9,990 nt of DNA from an uncultured Collinsella sp. (GCA_902470095.1 CABRFG010000070.1:1-9990); one strand, 5' to 3'. Numbered from the stretch's first letter, positions 1-6,332 are shown. Notes: generated by a model from the sequence alone, not told the origin. Made by a program: numbers and translations.

Positions 1-129
1 CGATTCTAGGCGATGGCCCTCCCTTGCTTCTTACACCACGACTGTGCGCGCTACCAAATTGGAAGTCGATGGTCATTCATTAACGTACAGTTCTTATAAC
101 TTTGTTCATTATTTTCCACACCTAAAATG
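1..129. other. Left-edge region without an assignable gene
   Basis: No gene can be assigned here. Two plus-strand frames enter the window open. One stops at a TAA at 80-82 and the other at a TGA at 128-130, directly against the terminator stem. Neither tail (for example one ending PNWKSMVIH) is recognisable, and neither shows the G/C-rich third positions of the clear genes. The stretch from about 60 to 130 is AT-rich and looks non-coding. A rightward gene ending at 82 would fit the hairpin at 130-168 as its terminator, but this is inference. Confidence 0.25.
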
Positions 130-168
130 AAACGCCGTTTGTGACAGTACTCACAAACGGCGTTTTTT
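130..168. terminator. Strong hairpin terminator, probably bidirectional
   Basis: A perfect 15-bp inverted repeat (130-144 with 151-165) encloses a 6-base loop. On the plus strand it ends in six T residues (163-168). On the minus strand the stem is followed by TTT, CA and TTTT. It lies 92 bases beyond the nhaA stop codon and can end nhaA transcription from the right. The better T-run faces right, so it probably also ends a rightward gene that lies mostly outside the window. Confidence 0.85.
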
Positions 169-259
169 GACCACGGGGGTATCTGGCAGGGGGCCAGTAG
201 CACCCGGATCCGAGTTTCGAACGCATCCAAACCGGTTCTGGTGTCTCTTTTTCGAGCTT

Positions 260-1618
260 TTACTCGTCTTTGGGCGCGGGGTGTTTGCAGACCACGCTCA
301 TGTAGATCATGCCGAGTACGGCAGCGGTGACCGAACCGGCAAGAATAGCGGCCTTGGCAGCCAGGACCTCGAACTGGGCCGTCGGGAAGGCGAGGCCGCT
401 GATGAGGATCGACATGGTAAAGCCGATGCCGCCCAGAATGCCCACGCCGGCGATCATGTGCCAGTTGACGTTGCGCGGCAACTGGCAAGCCTTGAGCTTA
501 ACCAGGGCGAACGTCATGCCAAAGATGCCGATCGGCTTGCCCAGCAGCATGCCAAAGTACACGCCGAGCGTCACCGGGTCGGTGAGCAGCGTACTCATGT
601 CCACGCCCACCAGGCGAACCTGCGCGTTGACAAACGCAAAGATCGGCAGGATCACAAAGTTGACCGGCGTGGAGATCAGGCGCTCCATGCGAATGAGCGG
701 CGGGGTCACGCGATGCATGACGCGCTCGACCTTAGTGGTCGAGACGGTAAAGTCATGCTGGCCCAGGATGTGCGCCTCGTCATCGTAGCGGTCGTCGAGC
801 AACGGCAGGCATTCGCCCAGCCAATCGGTAAGGCTATCGAGCTTAACACCGCACTTGGCCGGAATGGTGAAGGCCAGGATGACGCCGGCGAGCGTAGCGT
901 GCACGCCGCTCTTGAACATGCAGAACCACAACAGCAGACCCAGTACCGAATACGGGGCAAGGCGGTAATGCTGCGTCTTGTTGAGCCACACGAGCGCGCA
1001 GGTCACAAGCGCGGCGGCGCCCAACCAAAACGGATTGGGGCTCTGACCGTAGAAAATGGCGATGGCGGCGATAGAGATCAAGTCGTCGGCAATGGCGAGC
1101 GTCGAGAAGAACACGCGCACGCCGTTGGGCACGCGATTGCCCAAAAGCGACAGCACGCCCAGCGCGAAGGCAATATCGGTTGCCATGGGGATGGCCCAAC
1201 CGTTGCGGGCGCCGGCATGGTTAAAGATCAGGTAGATGCAGGCGGGAACGACGACACCGCCCACGGCCGCCAGCATGGGAAGCATGGCCTGACGCGGGTT
1301 CTTGAGCTCGCCGACCGTCATCTCGTACTTAAGCTCGATGCCCACCAGCAAAAAGAAGATCGCCATGAGGAAGTCGTTGACGAAAAGCTCGACGGTGAGG
1401 CCGGCCGTAAGGTTGCCCAGACCCACATACAGCGGGGTCTCCAAAAAGTGATGGATGGCCTCGTAGGCATCGGTGTTGGCGCAAATGACGGCGGCGATGG
1501 CGGCGAAGACCATGACGGCGGCGGAAATCGTGCCGTTCTCGGTGATGCGCTCCCAAATGTCGTGGCGCTCAAAACGCTTGCGCTCACGAACGTTAAACAG
1601 CTGCTCGGGTGCTGCCAT
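260..1618 (-). CDS. nhaA: Na+/H+ antiporter NhaA
   Basis: This 452-residue inner-membrane protein should exchange cytoplasmic Na+ (or Li+) for external H+, serving pH and sodium homeostasis. The NhaA core is intact: ATDIAFALGVL with Asp148, the LAIADD ion-binding pair Asp178/Asp179, GKPIGI with Lys361, and GIGFTMSILISGLAF near residues 397-411. These match the Asp133, Asp163/164 and Lys300 regions of the E. coli protein. About ten or more hydrophobic segments are visible. An acidic hydrophilic loop near residues 265-298 makes it longer than the 388-residue E. coli protein. The ATG is chosen for an AAAGGAG Shine-Dalgarno at 1626-1631, seven bases upstream. It is transcribed separately from ppaC, since a terminator lies between them, and it has an attenuator-like hairpin in its own leader. 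The family assignment is secure; sodium versus lithium preference cannot be read from sequence. Confidence 0.97.
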   Translation of the reverse strand: MAAPEQLFNVRERKRFERHDIWERITENGTISAAVMVFAAIAAVICANTDAYEAIHHFLETPLYVGLGNLTAGLTVELFVNDFLMAIFFLLVGIELKYEMTVGELKNPRQAMLPMLAAVGGVVVPACIYLIFNHAGARNGWAIPMATDIAFALGVLSLLGNRVPNGVRVFFSTLAIADDLISIAAIAIFYGQSPNPFWLGAAALVTCALVWLNKTQHYRLAPYSVLGLLLWFCMFKSGVHATLAGVILAFTIPAKCGVKLDSLTDWLGECLPLLDDRYDDEAHILGQHDFTVSTTKVERVMHRVTPPLIRMERLISTPVNFVILPIFAFVNAQVRLVGVDMSTLLTDPVTLGVYFGMLLGKPIGIFGMTFALVKLKACQLPRNVNWHMIAGVGILGGIGFTMSILISGLAFPTAQFEVLAAKAAILAGSVTAAVLGMIYMSVVCKHPAPKDE

Positions 1619-1625
1619 GGGCGGC

Positions 1626-1648
1626 TCCTTTCACGGGAAAGCTCCCGT
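1626..1648 (-). promoter_or_regulatory. nhaA ribosome binding site with adjoining hairpin
   Basis: On the minus strand a perfect 6-bp hairpin (ACGGGA / TCCCGT, 1633-1648, four-base loop) ends two bases before the AAAGGAG Shine-Dalgarno (1626-1631). It begins a few bases after the T-run of the leader terminator. Being so close, it could influence ribosome access, but it does not itself cover the Shine-Dalgarno. Confidence 0.55.
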
Positions 1649-1651
1649 CTT

Positions 1652-1687
1652 AAAAAAGCACGGCCCGCCCAAGTGGCGGTGCCGCGC
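1652..1687 (-). terminator. Intrinsic terminator inside the nhaA leader (attenuator candidate)
   Basis: On the minus strand a GC-rich hairpin pairs 1681-1687 plus 1675-1679 with 1658-1669. This gives 12 base pairs including one G-U pair, one bulged A and a five-base loop, followed at once by TTTTTT (1657-1652). Only 33 bases separate the T-run from the nhaA ATG, which leaves no room for a promoter downstream. Transcription reaching nhaA therefore has to pass this element. It may alternatively be a second terminator for ppaC, but nhaA would still lie behind it. Confidence 0.75.
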
Positions 1688-1708
1688 TCTAACGTATTAC
1701 GCTTGCAT

Positions 1709-1771
1709 CTAGCCTACCCTGCACGACAGGCACGCAGGCGTGGCCGAAAAGCGGAACCACAGGTTGAACAT
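1709..1771 (-). CDS. Possible 20-residue leader peptide upstream of nhaA
   Basis: An ATG at 1771 opens a 20-codon frame beginning MFNLWFRF and ending at a TAG (1711-1709), 21 bases before the leader terminator stem. The start codon lies in a small hairpin (1763-1783). There is no good Shine-Dalgarno, only a weak GAG-like match upstream. The peptide has several aromatic residues and two cysteines but no run of one amino acid as in classical attenuation peptides. A chance ORF is quite possible. Confidence 0.15.
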   Translation of the reverse strand: MFNLWFRFSATPACLSCRVG

Positions 1772-1826
1772 TATTTGCTCAACGGCACGGGCGCGCCTAT
1801 CCAAGAGACGACGCGGCGCCGTGCAC

Positions 1827-1866
1827 AAAAAACGACCGGAGCGCGGGGCTTCCGCGATCCGGTCGT
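1827..1866 (-). terminator. Terminator of ppaC
   Basis: On the minus strand ACGACCGGA pairs with TCCGGTCGT (1858-1866 with 1832-1840). The stem extends inward through a second CGCGG/CCGCG segment, and it is followed by a run of T residues complementary to A1827-A1832. It begins 20 bases after the ppaC stop codon, so it separates ppaC from nhaA. Confidence 0.88.
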
Positions 1867-1885
1867 GGCGTTTGGTCAACTAAAC

Positions 1886-2809
1886 CTAGCAGGCGGCCAT
1901 GATGGGGGCAGCGACCTGCTTCTTACGGGAGAGGACGCCCGGCATCCAGACGCCGTCGTGCTCGTCGGCAATGCCCAGGCCCTTCTGAGCAGCCTCGGTC
2001 TCGCCCTCGAGCAGGACCTGCGAGCCCTCCTCCATGATGTCAGTGATGCACAGGACGATGCCGTCGGCACCCTTCTCGGCGGCGTAGGCGCGCATGGCCT
2101 CGCGAATCTCGTCGATCATGCCGAGTGCGCGGGTCTTGTCGACAGTCTCGTACTGGCCGATGAGCAGCTTCTTGCCGGCGGGCTCGAACATTTTGATGTC
2201 GTTGCCGACCATCTCGACTGCGGTGAAGGAGCCGGAAGGACGGGTGAGGAAGACCTCCATGCCAAACTTAACCGGGTCGACGCCCACCTGCTCGCCGAGC
2301 TTGGCGGCGACGGCGCGGTCGACATCGGTGGTGGTGGGGCTCTTGAGCATGAGCGTGTCGGTCATCATGGCCGAGAGCAGCAGCTTGGCCTGGACGTCGG
2401 AAAGCTCAACGCCGAGCACGCCGGCGAGCTTGGTGACGATGGTGCAGCTGGAGCCCCAGGGCAGGCAGATGTAGTGCAGCGGGCCGGCGGTCTCGAAGTC
2501 GCCGATGCGGTGATGATCGACAACGCCAAAGACCGTGGCGTCCTTAAGGCCGGCGACGGACTGGGCAGACTCGTTGTGGTCGGTGAGGACGACGAGCTGA
2601 CCGGCCTCGACGGAATCAATCACGCGGGGCTCGGCAATGCCAGCGTCGGCGAGCAGCTTGGCGGACTCGGCCGGAAGCTGGCCCAGAGCGCAAGCCTCGT
2701 AGGTGTTGCCGGCATACTCAACCTGGTTGAGCAGCTGGGACAGGACGACGGCGCTCATGATGGCGTCGTTATCGGGGTTCTGGTGACCAAAGACAAGAAC
2801 GTTTGCCAT
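1886..2809 (-). CDS. ppaC: Manganese-dependent inorganic pyrophosphatase (family II)
   Basis: This cytosolic enzyme hydrolyses pyrophosphate to two phosphates, pulling biosynthetic reactions forward. The 307 residues match the usual length of family II (DHH superfamily) enzymes. Metal-binding motifs are all present: GHQNPDNDAI with His9, Asp13 and Asp15; TDHNE with Asp77; VVDHH with His99; and Asp151 in MMTDTLML. The C-terminal domain carries the substrate-binding SRKKQ motif at 294-298. The start is supported by a GGAGG Shine-Dalgarno at 2816-2820, six bases from the ATG. No CBS/DRTGG regulatory insert is present, so it is the short, unregulated form. It lies downstream of the ROK kinase in the same direction across a 168-base gap with repeats, and is followed by its own terminator. 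No clear promoter hexamers were recognised. Confidence 0.97.
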   Translation of the reverse strand: MANVLVFGHQNPDNDAIMSAVVLSQLLNQVEYAGNTYEACALGQLPAESAKLLADAGIAEPRVIDSVEAGQLVVLTDHNESAQSVAGLKDATVFGVVDHHRIGDFETAGPLHYICLPWGSSCTIVTKLAGVLGVELSDVQAKLLLSAMMTDTLMLKSPTTTDVDRAVAAKLGEQVGVDPVKFGMEVFLTRPSGSFTAVEMVGNDIKMFEPAGKKLLIGQYETVDKTRALGMIDEIREAMRAYAAEKGADGIVLCITDIMEEGSQVLLEGETEAAQKGLGIADEHDGVWMPGVLSRKKQVAAPIMAAC

Positions 2810-2925
2810 GGATATCCTCCACTTGATATGTGTACTTGGACGTAGCTATGGTAGCACGCCGATGCCGAGCCTTCGCAGACGGAAGGGCCACGGCATATTT
2901 TGGGGCGCAGGCACGGGGGCCAAGG

Positions 2926-2976
2926 CTGTCCCTTTTGCACCATGTTGGTGCAATGTAACCTGTCCCCCTTGCACCA
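2926..2976. repeat. Intergenic TTGCACCA / CTGTCCC repeat cluster
   Basis: A 17-base unit beginning CTGTCCC and ending TTGCACCA occurs at 2926-2942 and again at 2960-2976 (15 of 17 identical). An inverted copy, TGGTGCAA, lies between at 2946-2953. The inverted copy pairs perfectly with either neighbour (8 bp, loops of 3 or 15 bases), giving two mutually exclusive hairpins. The last unit ends one base from the stop codon of the ROK gene. There is no T-run, so this is not a standard terminator. The rest of the 168-base gap up to ppaC shows nothing else recognisable. Confidence 0.7.
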
Positions 2977-2977
2977 G

Positions 2978-3931
2978 CTATTTACCGGCAGCGCGCAGGG
3001 CTACGTAGGCGGCACCGATGATGCCGGCGTCGTTTCCGAGCGAAGCGACCTTAATGGGCGTCTCGCGCGAGGCGGAAAGCGCGTACTGCTTAAAGTGCTC
3101 GCGAACCTTGTCGAGGTAGACATCGGCCGAAGCGGACGCGCCGCCACCGATCAGGAACATCTCGGGGTCGACCACGTTGGCAATAAGCGCCAGGGCACGG
3201 CCGAGATAGTCGGCCATGGTGTCGGCCGCGGCCAGCGCGAGCTTGTCGCCCTCGCGGCAGGCCTGGAACACGTCCTTGGAATCGGAGGGGCCGGTGAGCT
3301 CGATGGGCTCGACACCCGCCTTCTTGCACTCGGCGAGGTAGTTGCTCACCACGCCGGTGGCGCTGGAATACTGCTCCAGGTGGCCATGGCCGCCGCAGCC
3401 GCAGGTGCGCTCCTCGGCCGGGTTCAGGCACATGTGGCCAATCTCGCCGCCAGCGCCCACAACACCCGATACCACGTCGCCGTTAACGATAACGCCGCCG
3501 CCCACGCCGGTACCGATGGTGACCATCACCACGTTCTGCACGCCCTTGGCAGAACCGAGCCAGGCCTCGCCCATGGCAGCGGCGTTGGCATCGTTCTCAT
3601 ACTTAACGACCGCATCGGGGCAGTGCTCCTGGATGGCGATCTTGAGCTCGGGCAGGTTGATGGCGATGTTCGCCTTGACCTTGGCATCGCCCGATGCCGG
3701 GATGGGGCACGGAACGGCCAGGCCAATGCCCGACACAAAGGCACGCGGAATCTGGGCCTTGGCGACCACCTGGTCGATAGCCTCGGTCACCGCGGCAAAG
3801 CCCGCAGCGTCAACGATGGGAGGCGTGGGCACGCTGGCCTTGGCAAGCAGGTTTCCGTCCTCATCGAACAGACCCTCCTTGACCGAGGTGCCGCCGACGT
3901 CGATGCCGATGTAATACTGCTTAGGTTCCAT
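2978..3931 (-). CDS. glcK: ROK-family glucokinase
   Basis: This cytosolic sugar kinase most likely makes glucose 6-phosphate from glucose and ATP. The 317 residues show the ROK fold landmarks: the N-terminal phosphate-binding GIDVGGTSVK (9-18), YENDAN with probable catalytic Asp114, the VTIGTGVGGG stretch (137-146), and GGEIGHM with His166. The cysteine motif CGCGGHGH (177-184) has His at the place of the usual third Cys; His can also bind zinc. The ATG at 3931 is preferred because AAAGG lies about nine bases upstream. A longer in-frame extension to 4147 runs back over the terminator and has no family similarity. The gene is separated from the PTS operon by that terminator. It would capture free glucose released by the GH1 enzyme, which is inference. 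Other hexoses or N-acetylhexosamines remain possible substrates. Confidence 0.88.
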   Translation of the reverse strand: MEPKQYYIGIDVGGTSVKEGLFDEDGNLLAKASVPTPPIVDAAGFAAVTEAIDQVVAKAQIPRAFVSGIGLAVPCPIPASGDAKVKANIAINLPELKIAIQEHCPDAVVKYENDANAAAMGEAWLGSAKGVQNVVMVTIGTGVGGGVIVNGDVVSGVVGAGGEIGHMCLNPAEERTCGCGGHGHLEQYSSATGVVSNYLAECKKAGVEPIELTGPSDSKDVFQACREGDKLALAAADTMADYLGRALALIANVVDPEMFLIGGGASASADVYLDKVREHFKQYALSASRETPIKVASLGNDAGIIGAAYVALRAAGK

Positions 3932-3985
3932 GGGAGCCCGCCTTTCTCGTTTAAACATTGCCTGTATGGTACCGCTCCCAAGGCA

Positions 3986-4025
3986 AAAACCTACCAAAAA
4001 GGACAGGTTTGTTTTGGCAGGTTTT
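3986..4025. repeat. Inverted repeat of the TTTTGGCAGGTT type upstream of glcK
   Basis: AAAACCTACCAAAA (3986-3999) is inverted at 4012-4025 (TTTTGGCAGGTTTT) with one mismatch and a 12-base loop. The right half, with the preceding GGACAGGTTTG, matches both arms of the larger inverted repeat at 7879-7964. It lies 55-94 bases upstream of the ROK gene start, where its promoter or leader should be. No clear -35/-10 pair was recognised there. It could be a dispersed repeat or a control site. Confidence 0.65.
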
Positions 4026-4075
4026 ATCTGGGGTAACGCAATTGGCTGCCCAACAGGCCGCGCAAGACCATCCCC

Positions 4076-4113
4076 AAAAATAAAGGCGCCGGGAGGCGGA
4101 GGCTCCCGGCGCC
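4076..4113 (-). terminator. Terminator of the PTS operon
   Basis: On the minus strand an 11-bp perfect GC-rich stem (4103-4113 with 4085-4095, seven-base loop) is followed by TTTATTTTT (complement of 4076-4084). It lies 58 bases beyond the EIIA stop codon and separates the sugar operon from the ROK gene. A further small hairpin, GGACCG/CGGTCC at 4139-4152, sits between the stop and the terminator. Confidence 0.92.
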
Positions 4114-4171
4114 CGTCAAAGGGACTATGTTGTCTGTTGGACCGCACGGTCCGTCGCGGCGATAACGCCGA

Positions 4172-4504
4172 CTAGGCCTGAAGTGCCTGCAGCTGCTTGT
4201 GAACCTCGATGAGCTCCGTCGCCATGACGCGCATGGTCTCGGTGCCGGCCATCTGGTCCTCGGCATGCAGCAAAATCAACGGGGCCTCGCCGTTACGTTC
4301 GCCGTTGGCCTCCTTCTTCAGAAGCCCCATGTGAACATCGTGGCCACCGTTATAGGCCTCGTCGCCCTGCTTGATAAGCTCCTCGGCGGCGTCAAAATCG
4401 CCCTCCTTGGCCTTTTGCACGGCATTGATGTACATGCTCTTGGCGGTACCGACGTAGCTGATGATCTCAAAGCAGGTCATCTGCAGTTCGTTCATATCCT
4501 CCAT
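4172..4504 (-). CDS. PTS lactose/cellobiose-family EIIA component
   Basis: This cytosolic phosphocarrier takes phosphate from HPr and passes it to the EIIB protein. With the ATG at 4504 it has 110 residues, the normal size for the all-helical Lac-family IIA. The active-site region LILLHAEDQMAGTETMR holds the phosphorylated His80. The motif GGHDVHMGLLKKEANGE corresponds to the conserved AHxxQTxLLxxEAxGE helix. Start choice is uncertain: a GTG at 4513 directly follows the EIIB stop, the ATG at 4504 has a weak AGGTG upstream, and an ATG at 4495 has GGAGG only two bases away. It is the last gene of the operon. Its frame is continuous with that of EIIB except for one TAG codon. Confidence 0.93.
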   Translation of the reverse strand: MEDMNELQMTCFEIISYVGTAKSMYINAVQKAKEGDFDAAEELIKQGDEAYNGGHDVHMGLLKKEANGERNGEAPLILLHAEDQMAGTETMRVMATELIEVHKQLQALQA

Positions 4505-4513
4505 GCAGAGCAC

Positions 4514-4816
4514 CTAGCCCATCACGCTGACGCAGTGGTCGATGATGCCGGCAGCGTTCATGCGGCCGTAGTCGACCATGTTGATGACCTCGACCGGAAA
4601 ACGACCGGCGGCCTCCTTCTCAAAATCGCCCTTGGTGTAGCCGATCTGCGGACCAAGCAGCAACATGTCGCACTCGTCCAGGTGATCGTGGGCCTCGTTC
4701 ATGGGACGAGCCTCGACCTCAATATCCAGACCACGGTTTGCAACCTCGGCCTGCATCTTCTGGACCAGCAGGCTCGTGGACATACCGGCATTGCAGCAGA
4801 GCATGATCTTCTTCAT
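4514..4816 (-). CDS. PTS lactose/cellobiose-family EIIB component
   Basis: This 100-residue cytosolic protein is phosphorylated on a cysteine by EIIA and hands the phosphate to the sugar during transport through EIIC. The N-terminal beta strand and P-loop CCNAGMSTSLLV contain Cys8, which aligns with the phosphorylated cysteine of ChbB-type proteins. The later segment DMLLLGPQIGYTK is also typical of the family. The start is set by GGAGG at 4822-4826, five bases before the ATG. A GC-rich perfect hairpin (4833-4847) lies just upstream of this Shine-Dalgarno. A 162-base gap separates it from EIIC, and it is separated by one TAG from the EIIA frame. Confidence 0.95.
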   Translation of the reverse strand: MKKIMLCCNAGMSTSLLVQKMQAEVANRGLDIEVEARPMNEAHDHLDECDMLLLGPQIGYTKGDFEKEAAGRFPVEVINMVDYGRMNAAGIIDHCVSVMG

Positions 4817-4917
4817 GGTTTCCTCCTTATAACTGCGCGGCGCGCAGACGACAACTGGTTTTATTCCTTGCGGCTATTGTGCCCACCCCCCCTGCATCTT
4901 TACACAAGGGAGAGAGC

Positions 4918-4950
4918 TGCGGGCACCGGCGCCGCGTACCGGCGCCCGCA
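4918..4950 (-). other. GC-rich hairpin between EIIC and EIIB genes
   Basis: TGCGGGCACCGG (4918-4929) is inverted at 4939-4950 with one mismatch and a nine-base loop. No T-run follows on either strand, so it is not a standard terminator. In the operon transcript it lies 28 bases after the EIIC stop. It could stabilise or mark a processing point for the upstream mRNA, as is known for some intercistronic hairpins. The rest of the gap (4827-4917) holds a C-rich run near 4881-4892 and no gene. Confidence 0.55.
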
Positions 4951-4978
4951 AAGGTGAAAGGGACGAACGTTAGGCGTT

Positions 4979-6322
4979 CTACTCGGCGAGAGCCTCCTGC
5001 TTGGCGATTGCCTTCTCGGAAATCTTCATAAAGGGCAGGTAGACGGCCATGCCAATGACAATCTCGATAGCCTGCCACACGCCAGCGCGCCAGTCAAAGC
5101 CCGTAGCGAGCAGGGCATTGATGACGGGAGGCATGGTCCAGGGCACCTGGGCGATGCAGGGGCTGATGATGCCTGCGCAGGTAAGGCCATAGGTGATGCC
5201 GATGAACAGGTCGGGAAGGAGGACAAACGGGATCATGAGCGGCAGGTTGTACACGATGGGGTAACCGTAGATAACCGGCTCGTTGATGTTGAACAGACCA
5301 GGCAGGATAGCCATCTTGGAAACGGTCTCGGAAGCCTTGTTTTTGGAGAACAGGAGCGTGTCGAGCAGGAGCATGAGGGTGCAGCCCGAGCCGCCGATGA
5401 GGGCGAAGCTGTTAACGATCTGCATGTTCATGTAGTGATCGGGCTGGATGGTGCCACCGGCGGCAAAGGTAGCCATGTTGTCGACGATGAGCATGGTCAG
5501 GATCGGCTCGACGGTAGCGCCAGAGATGGTGGACTGGTGAATACCGACGCAGAACAGCAGGTTAGCAAGGGTGTAGATGAGGATAACAGCCCACGGACCA
5601 GCGTTCATGATGCTCTTGAGCGGGTTGGAGATGCACGTGGAGATGATGGTGCACAGATCGGTGCCGGCGCACACGGCGAGCAGGGCTGCGGCAAGAGCGA
5701 AGACCGCGAGGTTAAGCAGCATCGGAATCATGACGTTGAAGGAGTTGGAGACCGCGGGAGGCACGCCCTCGCCCAGCTTAACCTTGAGCTTCTCGACGCC
5801 AGAAATCTTGATGAAGAGCGAGACGGAAAGCAGGGCGATGATAATAGCCGAGAACAGACCGTTGGTGCCGGTGTTGGCAGTCGAAAGGGCGCCCGTGACC
5901 TCGGCGGAGGTGATCTTGTCGGTGAGCAGTGGGCTCGTGGCGGCAAGCGTGGCGGTGATCTGCTGCGGCATCATGATGACGAAGGCAGAGATAGCGACGA
6001 CCATGCAAGCAAGCGGATTATCGAAGCGCTTGTTCTTAGCGAGGCTGTAGCCAATCAATCCGGCCAAGATAATGGCAGAGACGTTGAGGGTGCCCAGCGT
6101 AATCGCCGAACCCCACGTCTGAAGGTTGGCAAGGCCCGCCGCATCGAGCGGGAACAGAGGGAACACGACGTTGTTAATAAGAACCGCGATACCCGCAAGG
6201 ATATAGAGCGGCGTGATGGTCGCGAAGGCGTCACGCAGGGAACGCAGGTGAACCTGGTTTCCCACCTTCGCAGAGACCTCGGCAAACTTGTCGAGGAAGC
6301 TCTTTCCGTTGTCACTGGCCAT
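4979..6322 (-). CDS. PTS lactose/cellobiose-family EIIC permease
   Basis: This 447-residue inner-membrane protein forms the sugar channel of the PTS and presents the sugar to EIIB for phosphorylation. Around ten hydrophobic segments are visible, starting near residue 33 after a short hydrophilic N-terminus. Family landmarks are the GIHQSTISG motif with His262, FNINEPVIYGYP with Glu348, and the PWTMPPVINALLATGFDWRAG segment (394-413). The His and Glu fit the conserved substrate-binding pair described for ChbC-type permeases. AGGAG at 6328-6332 lies five bases before the ATG. EIIB and EIIA are separate genes downstream, so it is an unfused system. Sequence does not decide between cellobiose, lactose, chitobiose or aryl-glucosides; the GH1 neighbour points to a beta-glycoside. 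Confidence 0.95.
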   Translation of the reverse strand: MASDNGKSFLDKFAEVSAKVGNQVHLRSLRDAFATITPLYILAGIAVLINNVVFPLFPLDAAGLANLQTWGSAITLGTLNVSAIILAGLIGYSLAKNKRFDNPLACMVVAISAFVIMMPQQITATLAATSPLLTDKITSAEVTGALSTANTGTNGLFSAIIIALLSVSLFIKISGVEKLKVKLGEGVPPAVSNSFNVMIPMLLNLAVFALAAALLAVCAGTDLCTIISTCISNPLKSIMNAGPWAVILIYTLANLLFCVGIHQSTISGATVEPILTMLIVDNMATFAAGGTIQPDHYMNMQIVNSFALIGGSGCTLMLLLDTLLFSKNKASETVSKMAILPGLFNINEPVIYGYPIVYNLPLMIPFVLLPDLFIGITYGLTCAGIISPCIAQVPWTMPPVINALLATGFDWRAGVWQAIEIVIGMAVYLPFMKISEKAIAKQEALAE

Positions 6323-6332
6323 GATTGCTCCT

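Larger units (their letters stand above)
1633..1825 (-). promoter_or_regulatory. Structured nhaA leader, possible riboswitch or attenuator
   Basis: Between the ppaC terminator and nhaA the minus strand can form successive hairpins. They are 1815-1824 with 1785-1797 (10 bp with a three-base bulge), 1763-1783 (7 bp, loop AAATAAT), and CCTGC/GCAGG at 1718-1738. The terminator hairpin (1652-1687) and the hairpin next to the Shine-Dalgarno follow. This sensor-then-terminator layout is typical of riboswitches. Metal-ion-sensing RNAs upstream of nhaA (nhaA-I, nhaA-II) are known in other bacteria, but I cannot match this sequence to either consensus. No convincing promoter hexamers were found, so the true 5' end is unknown. 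A clear antiterminator pairing was not found either. Confidence 0.45.

Noticed and set aside
190..250. tRNA-like fragment (GTTTCGAAC reminiscent of a T-arm)
   Set aside because: No acceptor stem, D-arm or anticodon arm can be folded around it.
167..2845. Very long open frame on the plus strand (892 codons) across nhaA, the gap and ppaC
   Set aside because: It lies antisense to two clear, fully conserved genes. Its His/Asp/Gln/Gly-rich composition is what GC-rich antisense frames give, and no family similarity is recognisable.
3932..4147. N-terminal extension of the ROK kinase to an upstream start
   Set aside because: The extension would run through the inverted repeat and the PTS operon terminator. 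The conserved domain and a suitable Shine-Dalgarno both point to the ATG at 3931.
4918..4950. Terminator inside the PTS operon
   Set aside because: The hairpin has no following T-run on either strand, and EIIB/EIIA downstream are needed with EIIC.
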